64,000 nucleotides of DNA from Bacillus sp. sid0103 (GCF_019219025.1 NZ_JAHUWN010000023.1:48849-112848), one strand, 5' to 3'. Counted from the stretch's first letter, positions 44,498 through 54,207 are shown. Notes: generated from the sequence alone by a model not told the origin. A program made the numbers and translations.

Positions 44498-45084
44498 TTC
44501 GTCTTTTGTTTTGTGGTTGAAGTCATCCCGCCTGAAAGGATAAATTTCATCGCTTCCTCTGGTTTGACGTCAATAATTTCTACTTGTTCCTTTGGAATTA
44601 AAAAAGTAAACCCTGCAACCTGGAATGTTTGCGGAATATAAACGGCCACATGGTCTTTTAAGGGAGAATAGAAATCCTCCAATTGATCTGAAGTAATAAA
44701 ACCGAGGCTTCGCATCTCTGTTCCTGGAACCACAACTAGGGCCACCTTGGAAAAGGATTTTTTCTCGCCAAGAAAGGATTGAACGGTGTCCTTAATAACG
44801 GAATAGATCGTTTTTACAACAGGAATCTTATCGAGAAGAATATCAATCAATCTGATGATTTTCCCCGAAATATATTTCGTTGAAAGCCAGCCTAAAACAG
44901 TAATTAATATCAGGGTCGACAATAAGCCAATCCCAGGTATGTAATCCTCCTGTAAATAGGGCTTCAGCGTATTACCCAATAAACCATCTAAAAATAGAAA
45001 GGTTTTGTAAATGACATAGATCACAAGGATGATAGGGACAATGGTTAAAATACCGTTAATAAAATTTTTTACAATGGATTTCAT
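44494..45084 (-). CDS. DUF502 membrane protein
   Basis: 196 residues from ATG at 45084, four bases after AGGTGA. Two spans (about 9-30 and 50-72), then DUF502 features: IPVVKTIYSVIKDTVQSFLG, VALVVVPGTEMRSLGFIT, and HVAVYIPQTFQVAGFTFLIP. Homologues resemble the LIKE COV family. Function unknown in bacteria. Monocistronic and convergent with msrB. Confidence 0.87.
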   Translation of the reverse strand: MKSIVKNFINGILTIVPIILVIYVIYKTFLFLDGLLGNTLKPYLQEDYIPGIGLLSTLILITVLGWLSTKYISGKIIRLIDILLDKIPVVKTIYSVIKDTVQSFLGEKKSFSKVALVVVPGTEMRSLGFITSDQLEDFYSPLKDHVAVYIPQTFQVAGFTFLIPKEQVEIIDVKPEEAMKFILSGGMTSTTKQKTK

Positions 45085-45203
45085 CGATTCACCTACAATT
45101 TTTATCATTGTATTTCATAATATAGGCGAATGCACATACAGGTCAAGTACCTACTACATAATGTATCATTGTTAAGAAACAATTTTGTGAGGAGTGATTG
45201 TGC

Positions 45204-45353
45204 ATGTATTACGGACATGGTGGTTGTGGTTACCCTGCATACCCTGCATACCCTGCATATCCTGCAGGATGTTGCGGAATCGGCGGTGGGTTTGCGTTAA
45301 TTGTCGTTCTGTTTATTCTATTGATCATTATCGGGGCGAGCTGGGGCTGTTAA
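45204..45353 (+). CDS. YjcZ family sporulation peptide with YPA repeats
   Basis: 49 residues from ATG behind GTGAGGAGTGATTG. Gly/Tyr/Cys-rich start, four tandem tripeptides YPA coded by a 9-base repeat, then the YjcZ signature (GGGFALIVVLFILLIIIGAS), a single span. YjcZ-type peptides are made in sporulating cells; role unknown. Too short for many gene callers. Confidence 0.87.
   Translation: MYYGHGGCGYPAYPAYPAYPAGCCGIGGGFALIVVLFILLIIIGASWGC
45231..45266 (+). repeat. 9-bp tandem repeat x4
   Basis: TACCCTGCA three times, then TATCCTGCA, coding for YPA units; prone to copy-number change in frame. Confidence 0.9.
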
Positions 45354-45367
45354 TTTGACGAAATAAA

Positions 45368-45402
45368 GGCTGACTCTAAACGAGTTGGCCATTTTCTTTT
45401 AA
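45368..45402 (+). terminator. Terminator of the YjcZ-type gene
   Basis: GGCTGACTC/GAGTTGGCC hairpin with two G-T pairs, then ATTTTCTTTT. Confidence 0.75.
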
Positions 45403-45544
45403 AAGAAAATTTTCTGATATAGGGATAAAATCCGAACGATTACATATAATTTTAATTCATAGTTCGTATTTAGTGTTGACGAAACAAAAATAGTCTGATA
45501 TATTTACCAATGTTGAGTAAAACGACTTTGGAGGTAATTGGACA

Positions 45545-47008
45545 ATGGATACGAGATATGATGTGATAGTAGTGGGTGCTGGCCCTGCAGGGATATTTGC
45601 CTGCTATGAACTGACACTAAAAATGCCAAACGCAAAGGTTCTCTTAGTGGATAAAGGACATGATATTTACCGGAGAAATTGCCCAATATTACAAAAGAAA
45701 ATTGAAAAATGTCCACCTGCTACAGGGAAAAAAGAATTTGCTGGGTGTCTGCCGGCCTGTTCGATCACAAATGGTTTTGGTGGGGCGGGTGCTTACTCCG
45801 ACGGGAAATTTAATATCACAAGTGAATTTGGCGGTTGGATGACCGACTATCTTTCAGATTCACAGGTAGTGGAGTTAATTCGCTATGTCGATGAAATCAA
45901 TTTAAAGCATGGTGCGACCGATAGCATTACAGATCCATTAACAGATCAGGTCAGAGATATTGAACGACGCGGCTATGCGGCTGGACTAAAGTTGCTGCGT
46001 GCTCAGGTACGCCACCTTGGGACAGAACAAAATCTTGAAATCTTAAAAAGTATTTTCGAATATTTAAAAACAAAGGTTGAAATGTCATTTAAAACGGAAG
46101 TTTTGGATTTAATCACAGAAAAAACATCGGATGGTCTTTTAGTAAAAGGGATCAATCTTAAAGGTGACCAACATGTTTATGCCGATAAGGTTGTCATTAC
46201 GCCGGGTCGTGACGGTTCAAAATGGCTTTCTGATATCTTAAAATCCCGCAGATTACGGATGATTAGTAATCAAGTAGATATTGGGGTTCGCGTGGAGACC
46301 TCGAACATTGTCATGCAGGAAATCAATGAACATTTGTACGAAGGTAAATTTATTTTCAATACTTCCGTTGGGACTACGGTCCGAACTTTTTGCAGCAATC
46401 CATCAGGTCATGTGGTCGTTGAGAATCATTCAGGCATCATGCTTGCCAATGGTCATGCTTATAAGGATCCAAAGCTTGGCAGTCCGAATACGAATTTTGC
46501 CTTACTTGTTTCGCATACCTTTTCCGATCCGTTTGATAAACCGAATGAGTATGCACATGAAATTTCCCGCCTTGCCAATAGCTTATCGAACGGCGGTCTC
46601 ATTGTTCAAAAATATGGAGATATTTTAAAAGGCAGAAGATCGACAGCAAAAAGGATTAAAGAAGGATTCCTTGAGCCAACATTAAAAGAAGCGGTTCCAG
46701 GTGATCTTGGATTGGTTCTTCCATATAATACGTTAAAAAGTTTAATAGAAATGACTGAAGCCTTAAACAAAGTGTCCCCGGGTCTTGCTTCAGAACATAC
46801 CTTGTTCTACGGTGTGGAGGCGAAGTTCTATTCGGCGCGCCCACGCTTAAATGACCGATTCGAGACGGAAATCAGCGGACTTTATGTTGGCGGCGATGGA
46901 GCAGGGATTACACGTGGGCTTGCACAAGCAAGTGCATGCGGTGTCTGGATTGCGCGAGACATTATTCAAAAAACAACTGAACAAAAACAAGAAACCGTTC
47001 TAGTCTAA
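45545..47008 (+). CDS. FAD-dependent oxidoreductase (COG2509 type)
   Basis: 487 residues from ATG behind TTGGAGG. N-terminal dinucleotide loop VIVVGAGPAGIFACYEL (about 8-24) and VLLVDKG; NGFGGAGAYSDGKFN (about 77-91) is a hallmark of this uncharacterised flavoprotein group. C-terminal YVGGDGAGITRGLAQASACGVWIARDI closes the FAD site. Cysteines (NCPILQKKIEKCPP, AGCLPAC) may be redox or metal related. Substrate unknown. Monocistronic. Confidence 0.85.
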   Translation: MDTRYDVIVVGAGPAGIFACYELTLKMPNAKVLLVDKGHDIYRRNCPILQKKIEKCPPATGKKEFAGCLPACSITNGFGGAGAYSDGKFNITSEFGGWMTDYLSDSQVVELIRYVDEINLKHGATDSITDPLTDQVRDIERRGYAAGLKLLRAQVRHLGTEQNLEILKSIFEYLKTKVEMSFKTEVLDLITEKTSDGLLVKGINLKGDQHVYADKVVITPGRDGSKWLSDILKSRRLRMISNQVDIGVRVETSNIVMQEINEHLYEGKFIFNTSVGTTVRTFCSNPSGHVVVENHSGIMLANGHAYKDPKLGSPNTNFALLVSHTFSDPFDKPNEYAHEISRLANSLSNGGLIVQKYGDILKGRRSTAKRIKEGFLEPTLKEAVPGDLGLVLPYNTLKSLIEMTEALNKVSPGLASEHTLFYGVEAKFYSARPRLNDRFETEISGLYVGGDGAGITRGLAQASACGVWIARDIIQKTTEQKQETVLV

Positions 47009-47036
47009 CCCACATATTTTTGTGGGTTATTTTTTT
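47006..47036 (+). terminator. Terminator of the flavoprotein gene
   Basis: TAACCCACA/TGTGGGTTA hairpin followed by TTTTTTT. Confidence 0.9.
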
Positions 47037-47037
47037 G

Positions 47038-47115
47038 TAAGCTATGTAAAAAGCTCATTATAGATATGCCACAATGTTGATTGGAGCGGAAATCAACAGA
47101 CTAGTTTAAGAGAGC
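47038..47115. repeat. Internally deleted copy of the MITE-like repeat
   Basis: About 78 bases matching both ends of the element at 34847 (GCTATGT, TGTTGATTGGAG, then GCGGAAATCAACAG and TTTAAGAGAGC), but the GC-rich centre is missing; the joint lies in the GGAG sequence present at both borders. Confidence 0.7.
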
Positions 47116-47164
47116 ATTTTAATAAAATATAGGAGGGGAATCAGCCCCTCCATTCCTCTAACTA

Positions 47165-48526
47165 TTACCCAATCGGTACTTTTTCCTTTGGATATTTAAT
47201 CTTTTCCTTACTGCCTTTACCTCGTAAAATGAGTAAACAGGTGACAATGCCAACTCTCCCAATAAACATAAGAATAATGATAAGAATTTGTCCAAACGTA
47301 GAAAGTCGTGGTGTTAACCCCAATGACAATCCATTTGTCCCGAAAGCAGATGAAACCTCGAAGATTACTTCAAGAACAGTGCCTTTTTCGGTAATCGATA
47401 ATACTAAAATAGAAAACAAACATAATAACGCACCAGTCGTGATCACTATAAATGATTTCAGAACATCCTCACTTTGCAATTCGCGTCTAAAGATTTTGAT
47501 CGAGCTTTTTCCTTGAGCATAAAAAAAGATGGATAATAAAATGATGGCAAATGTTGTTGTCCGAATACCGCCACTTGCACTGCTAGGAGACCCGCCGATG
47601 AACATTAAAATGGATAGGAACAGTTGGTTGCTTGGTGTAAAGTCATTGATATCCATTGTTGCTAAACCAGCACTTTTTGTTGTAACCGAATTAAATAACG
47701 AATAGAAAAAGGATTCATGCCAACTCTTATTGGTAAAAAAGTGTTGACTATCAAAAATATAAATGAATAAGGCACCGAGAACGGTGAGAAGGACAAACGT
47801 TAATGTAGTTAACTTAGTAAATAAGGTGAAATGAAATTTCTTCCGGCTATTTAGGTTTAATAAAAATTCATAAACCTCCACCATCACTGGAAAACCAATC
47901 GCCCCCACAATCATTAACAAAATAATAATGGTTTGAACAAAATAGTCTCCGCTAAATGGACTGAGTGACTCATCTGTCAGATCAAATCCCGCATTGGTCG
48001 TGGCACTGATTGATGCAAAAAATCCATGTTTAAATGCAGATAATGTACCTTCATAATAGTTCAAAAAGCGAATTCCTAAAATGATTCCACCCACAAATTC
48101 AAACGAGATAAAAATAATTAATATTCGTTTTGCCAATTGGACTAATCCAGACAAATTCGATTGATTTTGATCAATCATTATCAATTGTCTTTCTTTTAAG
48201 CCTACTTTTTTTCCAAGCATTATCCAAAGAAATGTACTTAACGACATGACCCCTAATCCACCCAATTGGAGAATTAAGCATAAGAGAAAGATTCCAAAGT
48301 TGTTAAATGTATCTTTAATGGAAATCACACTTAACCCAGTAACGCTTATGGCGCTAGCTGAGGTGAACATGGCTTCGATAAAGCTTAGCGAAACATTCTC
48401 ACGGTGGGCCATCGGGATTTTTAATAACAGTGTAGAGATAACCAAAGCAGAAAAATAAAAAATTACGATTAATTGGATGGTTGAAAACTCTTTTGTTTTT
48501 AACTGTATTTTTTTGATTGCGCTCAT
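47165..48526 (-). CDS. ktrD: Ktr/Trk-type potassium channel subunit (KtrD/KtrB)
   Basis: 453 residues from ATG at 48526, nine bases after AGAAGGA; ATG 48535 touches that site. Four pore repeats of the TrkH/KtrB family: SAISVTGLSV (about 61-70), SATTNAGFDL, SVTTKSAGLATMD and SAFGTNGLSLG carry the selectivity-filter glycines. About eight spans. It imports K+ with Na+ and needs a cytosolic KtrA/C ring, which is not in this window. Closer to KtrD by its N-terminus. Confidence 0.9.
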   Translation of the reverse strand: MSAIKKIQLKTKEFSTIQLIVIFYFSALVISTLLLKIPMAHRENVSLSFIEAMFTSASAISVTGLSVISIKDTFNNFGIFLLCLILQLGGLGVMSLSTFLWIMLGKKVGLKERQLIMIDQNQSNLSGLVQLAKRILIIFISFEFVGGIILGIRFLNYYEGTLSAFKHGFFASISATTNAGFDLTDESLSPFSGDYFVQTIIILLMIVGAIGFPVMVEVYEFLLNLNSRKKFHFTLFTKLTTLTFVLLTVLGALFIYIFDSQHFFTNKSWHESFFYSLFNSVTTKSAGLATMDINDFTPSNQLFLSILMFIGGSPSSASGGIRTTTFAIILLSIFFYAQGKSSIKIFRRELQSEDVLKSFIVITTGALLCLFSILVLSITEKGTVLEVIFEVSSAFGTNGLSLGLTPRLSTFGQILIIILMFIGRVGIVTCLLILRGKGSKEKIKYPKEKVPIG

Positions 48527-48707
48527 CGGATCCATTCCTTCTGTATTCTAAAAGTAATTTTATATGAATCATTATGAAATGTAAAAGATAGCTTTCTTTT
48601 AACCCACATGGCTTCCACTTTTCTTTATAAATAACACGAAAGAAACATTAAAACCATTCATACAATTTCTATAAGGCCTGCCTAATTTAAAAAGGAAGTG
48701 AATCCCT

Positions 48708-50042
48708 TTGGATCATTCTTCTCTCATTAAGCCCATGCTCGATGAAAACTACCCCGTCATTGACTACGGCCAAGGAGTTTATTTATTTGATATGGATGGA
48801 AAAAAGTATCTAGACGCTGCTTCGGGGGCAGTTACTGCCAATATTGGTCATGGTGTCCCTGAGATCATTGAAGCAATGAATGAACAAGCGAAAAAGGTTT
48901 CGTTTGTCTATCGCTCCCAATTTACGAGCGATGCAGCCGAAAATTTAGCGAGAAAGGTAGCAAAGCTGCTACCTGGGGATCTAAATTGGTGTTTCTTCGT
49001 TAACAGCGGTTCTGAAGCAACGGAAACCGCGATGAAAATGGCGATTCAATATTGGCAGGAAAAAGGGGTACAGACAAAGTCCAAGGTGTTATCACGCTGG
49101 GTAAGCTACCACGGAATTACCCTAGGAGCACTTTCCATGTCAGGGCATCCTGGAAGGAGAGCAAGATTTGTCCCACTCTTAGAGGATTTTCCAGTCATTA
49201 ATCCCCCCTATTGCTACCGATGTCCATATAACCTCGAGTCATCAAGCTGTAATTACTTATGTGCCCAAGAGTTAGAAACTGCAATCAAACGAATTGGTCC
49301 CAATCAAATCGCCGCTTTTATTGCGGAACCAGTCATTGGAGCGGCAGGAGGAGCAATTGCCCCACCACGAGATTATTACAAGGTTTTAAAGAAAATTTGT
49401 GAGGAGCATGACATCCTTTTTATCGCAGATGAAGTTATGACTGGCTGTGGCCGGACTGGCACAATGCTGGCTTTTGAACAATGGGGTGTTACCCCTGATA
49501 TTGTTGCATTAGGTAAAGGGATGGGTGCAGGATATGCACCGATTGCAGCGGCTATCGCCAGTGACAAAGTCATCGAACCGATATTGGCAGGAACAAAATC
49601 TGTCATGAGCGGTCATACCTTGAGTGCCAATCCACAAGCATGTGCGGCTGCTTTAGCGGTCCTGCAATATTTAGAAGAAAACAATATCATCCAAGAGGTT
49701 GAAAATAAAGGAATCTATTTACGTGACCAACTTGAAAAATTAAAAGCGGACTTCTCATTTATTGGTGACGTCCGCGGTAAAGGGTTATTGCTTGGAATAG
49801 AGTTTGTCCAGGATGTTTCCACCAAATCACCATTCAAGCGAAACGCGCATGTCACACAAAAAATGGTAGACATTGCCAAGGGAAAAGGGCTGCTCGTTTA
49901 TCCGGCAAGTGCAGGCCTTGATGGGATAAATGGTGACTCGGTTATTATTTCGCCGCCATTAACTATTACCAAAAAAGAAATGGATGAACTGGTCCAGTTA
50001 CTGAAAGAAACATTTCAAGACTTCTCGGGACTAACACAATGA
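48708..50042 (+). CDS. yodT: Class III aminotransferase YodT (beta-lysine pathway)
   Basis: 444 residues from TTG behind AAAGGAAGTG. PLP-dependent: FVNSGSEATETAMKMA (about 98-113), SYHGITLGALSMSG, IADEVMTGCGRTG (about 241-253) and the PLP lysine in VALGKGMGAGYAP (about 269-281). A cysteine cluster (YCYRCPYNLESSSCNYLC, about 167-184) is an extra feature. In B. subtilis yodT heads the yodTSRQP-kamA sporulation operon; it probably transaminates an acetylated beta-lysine intermediate (inference). Confidence 0.9.
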   Translation: MDHSSLIKPMLDENYPVIDYGQGVYLFDMDGKKYLDAASGAVTANIGHGVPEIIEAMNEQAKKVSFVYRSQFTSDAAENLARKVAKLLPGDLNWCFFVNSGSEATETAMKMAIQYWQEKGVQTKSKVLSRWVSYHGITLGALSMSGHPGRRARFVPLLEDFPVINPPYCYRCPYNLESSSCNYLCAQELETAIKRIGPNQIAAFIAEPVIGAAGGAIAPPRDYYKVLKKICEEHDILFIADEVMTGCGRTGTMLAFEQWGVTPDIVALGKGMGAGYAPIAAAIASDKVIEPILAGTKSVMSGHTLSANPQACAAALAVLQYLEENNIIQEVENKGIYLRDQLEKLKADFSFIGDVRGKGLLLGIEFVQDVSTKSPFKRNAHVTQKMVDIAKGKGLLVYPASAGLDGINGDSVIISPPLTITKKEMDELVQLLKETFQDFSGLTQ

Positions 50043-50065
50043 ATGATGGGAAGGGGGTTAGGTAA

Positions 50066-50758
50066 GTGGAAAATGCTTTTAGAAAAGTGACCACATTAGA
50101 GGCTGTAATGAAGTATTTTCATGATGGAATGACATTGATGTTTGGCGGATTTGGCGGGGTCGGCTCCCCTCCTGACTTAATTGACGGCATTCTGGAAAAA
50201 GGAGTTCGTGACATTACTTTAATTGGAAATGATACTGGTTTCCCACATATTGGGATCGGGAAATTAGTAAGTCAACAAAGAGCATCGAAGGTCATTGCCT
50301 CTCACATCGGTTCCAATCCAATTGCAGGACAGTTGATGCACGAGGGGAATCTAGAGGTAGAGTTTTCACCGCAGGGAATATTAGCGGAAAGAATCCGTGC
50401 CGGCGGTGTCGGCCTTCCAGCAATACTGTCTGATATCGGCATGGATAATGAATTGGTTGTAAAAGACAAACCGTATATTTCGCTGGCGGATAAGAGGTAT
50501 TTACTTGAAACCGCCCTAACGGCTGAGGTTTCGATTGTTTATGCTAAAAAGGCAGATGAGTATGGGAATTTAATTTATGACAAGAGTGCCCGCAATACGA
50601 ATCCGCTCGTTGCTATGGCAGGGGATATTACGATTGCGGAAGTTGAAGAAATTGTCCCGCTCGGTAGTCTTGACCCCGATGCCATCATTACTCCTGGAGT
50701 GTTTGTGGATTATGTTATTTTATCGAAAGGGGTCAATTGGAAATGGGCATGGGAGTAG
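50066..50758 (+). CDS. yodS: CoA-transferase subunit A (YodS)
   Basis: 230 residues from GTG behind GGGAAGGGGGTTAGG. Family I CoA-transferase alpha chain: LMFGGFGGVGSPPDLIDGIL (about 24-43), LIGNDTGF, ERIRAGGVGLPAI (about 107-119). With YodR it moves CoA to a keto-acid in lysine breakdown, resembling 3-oxoacid CoA-transferases. It overlaps yodR by about 20 bases. Confidence 0.9.
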   Translation: MENAFRKVTTLEAVMKYFHDGMTLMFGGFGGVGSPPDLIDGILEKGVRDITLIGNDTGFPHIGIGKLVSQQRASKVIASHIGSNPIAGQLMHEGNLEVEFSPQGILAERIRAGGVGLPAILSDIGMDNELVVKDKPYISLADKRYLLETALTAEVSIVYAKKADEYGNLIYDKSARNTNPLVAMAGDITIAEVEEIVPLGSLDPDAIITPGVFVDYVILSKGVNWKWAWE

Positions 50759-51408
50759 ACATTAGAAATCGAATGGCCAAACGTGCCGCAGAGGAAATTC
50801 ATTCGGGAATGGTTGTCAACCTTGGAATTGGAATCCCATCGCTTGTTCCGAACCATCTATCAAGTGAGACAAGAGTGATGTTTCATGCGGAAAACGGGAT
50901 TACCGGCATGGGATCAAGCCCGAGTAAGGGTGAAGAAGATGAAAATTTATGTAATGCAGGGGGATTTCCAGTCACGCTGAATAAGGGCGGGTCCTATTGT
51001 GATAGTGCGATTTCATTTGGGATGATTCGACGTGGAAAAGTGAATGTTACGATTTTAGGTTCGCTGCAGGTTAGTAAAATGGGAGACCTGGCTAACTGGA
51101 TCGTCCCGGGGAAAAAGGTTCCAGGAATGGGCGGGGCAATGGAACTTGCGCAAAAAGCTAAAAAGGTCATTGTGGTTATGAATCATTGTGATAAACAAGG
51201 GAATCCCAAAATTGTAAATTTCTGCACATTGCCATTAACTTCATCGGCCTGCGTCGACTTAATTATCACTGAATTGGCTGTCTTCATGGTAACGGAAGAA
51301 GGGCTTTTATTAACAGAGTTGTTTGCACCCTACAGTTTAGAAAAAGTTGTTAATAAAACAGGCTGCGATTTCAAAATACGAGAAACTGTTCGTATGATTC
51401 CATACTAG
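50737..51408 (+). CDS. yodR: CoA-transferase subunit B (YodR)
   Basis: 223 residues from TTG at 50737, five bases after AAAGGGG; ATG at 50743 or 50749 is also possible. Beta chain with GMVVNLGIGIPSLVP and the catalytic glutamate in FHAENGITGMG (about 49-59), CDSAISFGMIRRGKVNVTIL pattern and GAMELAQKAKKVIVVMNH. Forms a heterodimer with YodS. Confidence 0.9.
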   Translation: MEMGMGVDIRNRMAKRAAEEIHSGMVVNLGIGIPSLVPNHLSSETRVMFHAENGITGMGSSPSKGEEDENLCNAGGFPVTLNKGGSYCDSAISFGMIRRGKVNVTILGSLQVSKMGDLANWIVPGKKVPGMGGAMELAQKAKKVIVVMNHCDKQGNPKIVNFCTLPLTSSACVDLIITELAVFMVTEEGLLLTELFAPYSLEKVVNKTGCDFKIRETVRMIPY

Positions 51409-51436
51409 CAGACTCATTCTGAAAGGAGTGAATCGT

Positions 51437-52705
51437 TTGGCCAACTATGAAATGCGCATAAAACAGTGGATAAAAGAGAATCGAGCCCGTGGAGCAAGAC
51501 TGTTACAAATCCTGGTTCGGGAAAATAGTACCCGGGGAAATGAAAGTAGTACACAAGCGATTGTCATTGAGAAATGCAGACAATTAGGCTTAACCCTTGA
51601 TATATGGGAAATCGGCGGTGAGGGCTTAAAAACCCACCCCGCTTACTGTTGTGATCGTCAGAGTTTCGAAGGGAATCCTAATTTGGTAGCTGTGTTAAAA
51701 GGGACTGGTGGAGGCAAATCGATGATATTAAATGGTCATATCGATGTGGTCCCAGTGGGGGATGAATCGAGTTGGACACATGACCCATATAGCGGAACCA
51801 TTGAATGTGGCAAACTTTATGGGCGTGGCGCTACAGATATGAAGGGTGGGAACGCGGCTATGTTAATGGCGATAGAGTCATTAATTGCTAGCGGTATAAA
51901 ACTAAAAGGGGATGTCATTTTTCAAAGTGTGATCGAAGAAGAAAGCGGCGGAGCTGGCACACTTGCGGCAGTACTTAGAGGTTATCATGCAGATGGGGCA
52001 ATTATTCCAGAACCGACAAATTTGAAAATATTCCCGAAACAACAGGGATCAATGTGGTTCAGAATTACCGTCAAAGGCAAGGCAGCACACGGTGGGACAC
52101 GGTACAAAGGAGTCAGCGCAATCGAAAAAGCACTCTTGGTTATTCAAAGATTACAACAATTAGAGAAAGATAGAAATGCCAGAATAACAGATCCTCTCTT
52201 TGAAAAAATCCCCATCCCAATCCCAATTAATATCGGCAAACTTTCAAGTGGCGAATGGCCTTCTTCGGTGCCTGACACCGCAGTTATCGAAGGAAGAATG
52301 GGTGTTTCTCCGGAAGAAACGATTGGATCAGCACAGATGGAAATGGAAAAGTGTTTGAGTGATTTAAGTGAACAAGACGAGTGGCTCCATGAAAATTCAT
52401 TAAAGTTAGAATGGTTTGGCGGAAGGTGGCTGCCAGGAAGTCTTGAAAATGACCATCCTTTGATTACAGAACTGACGAAGAGTTTTATCGAAGTCAAGGG
52501 TGATTGCCCCATCATCGAGGCAAGCCCATGGGGGACAGATGGCGGCATCCTTTCCACGATTGGAAATACACCCGTCGTTGTCTTCGGACCTGGAATAACA
52601 GAAACCGCACATGATGCCAATGAGCATATAGTCCTCGAGGATATGTTTGCCGCCAGTGAGATTATTGCGTTGACTCTATTAAAATGGTGTGAAGTGGCTG
52701 AATGA
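51437..52705 (+). CDS. yodQ: M20 family deacylase YodQ (ArgE/DapE type)
   Basis: 422 residues from TTG at 51437, five bases after AAAGGAGTGA (GTG 51428 lies in that site). Zinc peptidase motifs: LNGHIDVVPVGD (H and D near 98-105), GRGATDMKGGNAA (about 133-145), SVIEEESGGAGTL (catalytic Glu, near 170), and the end motif ETAHDANEHI. A DapE-like dimerisation domain lies in the middle. Likely removes the acetyl group placed by YodP from a later intermediate (inference). Confidence 0.9.
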   Translation: MANYEMRIKQWIKENRARGARLLQILVRENSTRGNESSTQAIVIEKCRQLGLTLDIWEIGGEGLKTHPAYCCDRQSFEGNPNLVAVLKGTGGGKSMILNGHIDVVPVGDESSWTHDPYSGTIECGKLYGRGATDMKGGNAAMLMAIESLIASGIKLKGDVIFQSVIEEESGGAGTLAAVLRGYHADGAIIPEPTNLKIFPKQQGSMWFRITVKGKAAHGGTRYKGVSAIEKALLVIQRLQQLEKDRNARITDPLFEKIPIPIPINIGKLSSGEWPSSVPDTAVIEGRMGVSPEETIGSAQMEMEKCLSDLSEQDEWLHENSLKLEWFGGRWLPGSLENDHPLITELTKSFIEVKGDCPIIEASPWGTDGGILSTIGNTPVVVFGPGITETAHDANEHIVLEDMFAASEIIALTLLKWCEVAE

Positions 52706-52741
52706 GCTACAGAAATTCCCCTATTCTATTATCCAAAAATT

Positions 52742-52748
52742 GCTATAA
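52742..52748 (+). promoter_or_regulatory. -10 element before the aldehyde dehydrogenase
   Basis: CTATAAT, 35 bases before GTG; -35 poor. Suggests separate expression of this gene. Confidence 0.4.
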
Positions 52749-52782
52749 TTGAGGTAAAAGGATTGGGATTGGAGGACTTATT

Positions 52783-54207
52783 GTGAAGCAACCATTGTGG
52801 ATTGGCGGTGAATACCGTGCCCCATCTACTTATTTTGAATTGAAAAATCCATATAATTTAGAAGTACTTGCCGAGATTGCTAATGCTGAACAAGACGATG
52901 TCCATGATGCCGTAACGGCAGCTCATCAAGCTTCGTCTAAAATGGCATCAATGCCTGCATACCAAAGAGCTGAAATTTTAGAAAAAGTAGCAGGGTATCT
53001 GGCGGAAGAGAAAGAAGAATGTGCTAGGTTGATTTCAAAGGAGGCTGCTAAACCATTAAAGGCTGCCCGGGCTGAGGTAGAGCGGACTATTATGACTTAC
53101 AAGTTTGCATCACATGAAGCCAGAAGAATTCATGGGGAAACGGTTCCCATGGATGCAGCGCCAGGCGGTGAAGGCCGTCTTGCCTTTACCGTTAGAGAAC
53201 CGCTGGGTGTGATTGCGGCGATTACGCCCTTTAATTTCCCGTTGAATCTTGTTGCCCATAAGGTGGGACCTGCGCTTGCTGCGGGTAATACCCTGGTGTT
53301 AAAACCTGCTAGTCAAACGCCATTATCCGCTTACAAAATTGCTGAGTTTTTTCACAGGGCCGGTTTGCCGGCTGGTGCACTCAATGTGATCACAGGAAGC
53401 GGCAGCCGTATTGGAGAACTGTTAATGGAGGATGAAAGAATTAAAATGATTACCTTTACAGGTAGTCCTGGGGTGGGCAAATATATTCGTGGAAATTCGG
53501 GTCTAAAAAGAGTAACACTTGAATTAGGTTCGAACTCTGCGGTCATCGTCGACGAAGGGATAAACTTGGATAAAGTCATTCCTAGAATCGTCACCGGGGC
53601 ATTTTCCTACCAAGGGCAGGTTTGCATCAGTATTCAGCGTGTATTTGTCCATGAGACGATAGCTGATACTTTTATCGACCAATTTATCAACGAAGTGAAA
53701 AAGCTAAAGGCAGGCAATCCTTTAGATGAAACAACTGACATCTCTGCCATGATCACAAGGGGAGATGTCGGGCGAACGAAGGAATGGGTAGATGAAGCGG
53801 TCGCACGGGGAGCAAACCTGAAATTTGGCGGACACTCGTCCAATGGTATTTTTCAACCCACTGTTCTCGTGGATGTCCCTCCAACAGAGAAGGTTTCATG
53901 TGAGGAAATTTTTGCGCCAGTGGTTCATATTAACCGTTACAAAACGATGGAAGAAGCGATCGAGCTTGTAAATGATTCAAAATATGGTCTTCAAGCAGGA
54001 ATTTTTACAAATGATATTCACCATGGACTGCAGGCGGCCAAAAGACTCGAAGTGGGCGGGGTCATGATTAATGAAATCCCCACCTTCCGTGTCGATCAAA
54101 TGCCCTATGGCGGTGTAAAACTTAGCGGGATGGGCCGTGAAGGAGTTAAATATGCGGTGGAGGAAATGACAGAGCTTAAGTTAATTAGTTTTAAGATGGA
54201 CTTATGA
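52783..54207 (+). CDS. Aldehyde dehydrogenase family protein
   Basis: 474 residues from GTG behind GATTGGAGGAC. NAD(P) site TPFNFPLNLVAHKVGPALAA (about 147-166), FTGSPGVGKYI, catalytic Glu in ELGSNSAVIV and catalytic Cys in YQGQVCISIQR (about 279-289). Resembles lactaldehyde, semialdehyde or non-phosphorylating GAPDH-type enzymes. It sits between yodQ and yodP, where B. subtilis has no such gene, and may oxidise an aldehyde made from lysine (inference). Confidence 0.88.
   Translation: MKQPLWIGGEYRAPSTYFELKNPYNLEVLAEIANAEQDDVHDAVTAAHQASSKMASMPAYQRAEILEKVAGYLAEEKEECARLISKEAAKPLKAARAEVERTIMTYKFASHEARRIHGETVPMDAAPGGEGRLAFTVREPLGVIAAITPFNFPLNLVAHKVGPALAAGNTLVLKPASQTPLSAYKIAEFFHRAGLPAGALNVITGSGSRIGELLMEDERIKMITFTGSPGVGKYIRGNSGLKRVTLELGSNSAVIVDEGINLDKVIPRIVTGAFSYQGQVCISIQRVFVHETIADTFIDQFINEVKKLKAGNPLDETTDISAMITRGDVGRTKEWVDEAVARGANLKFGGHSSNGIFQPTVLVDVPPTEKVSCEEIFAPVVHINRYKTMEEAIELVNDSKYGLQAGIFTNDIHHGLQAAKRLEVGGVMINEIPTFRVDQMPYGGVKLSGMGREGVKYAVEEMTELKLISFKMDL

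Noticed and set aside
45231..45266. CRISPR-like short repeats
   Set aside because: Adjacent 9-bp units without spacers, inside a coding sequence.
46281..46628. 115-codon ORF inside the flavoprotein gene
   Set aside because: Alternate frame of a well-conserved gene.
48659..48666. Sigma-E -10 (CATACAAT) before yodT
   Set aside because: No acceptable -35 at 14 bases; the match alone is too short to support, although B. subtilis yodT is sigma-E controlled.
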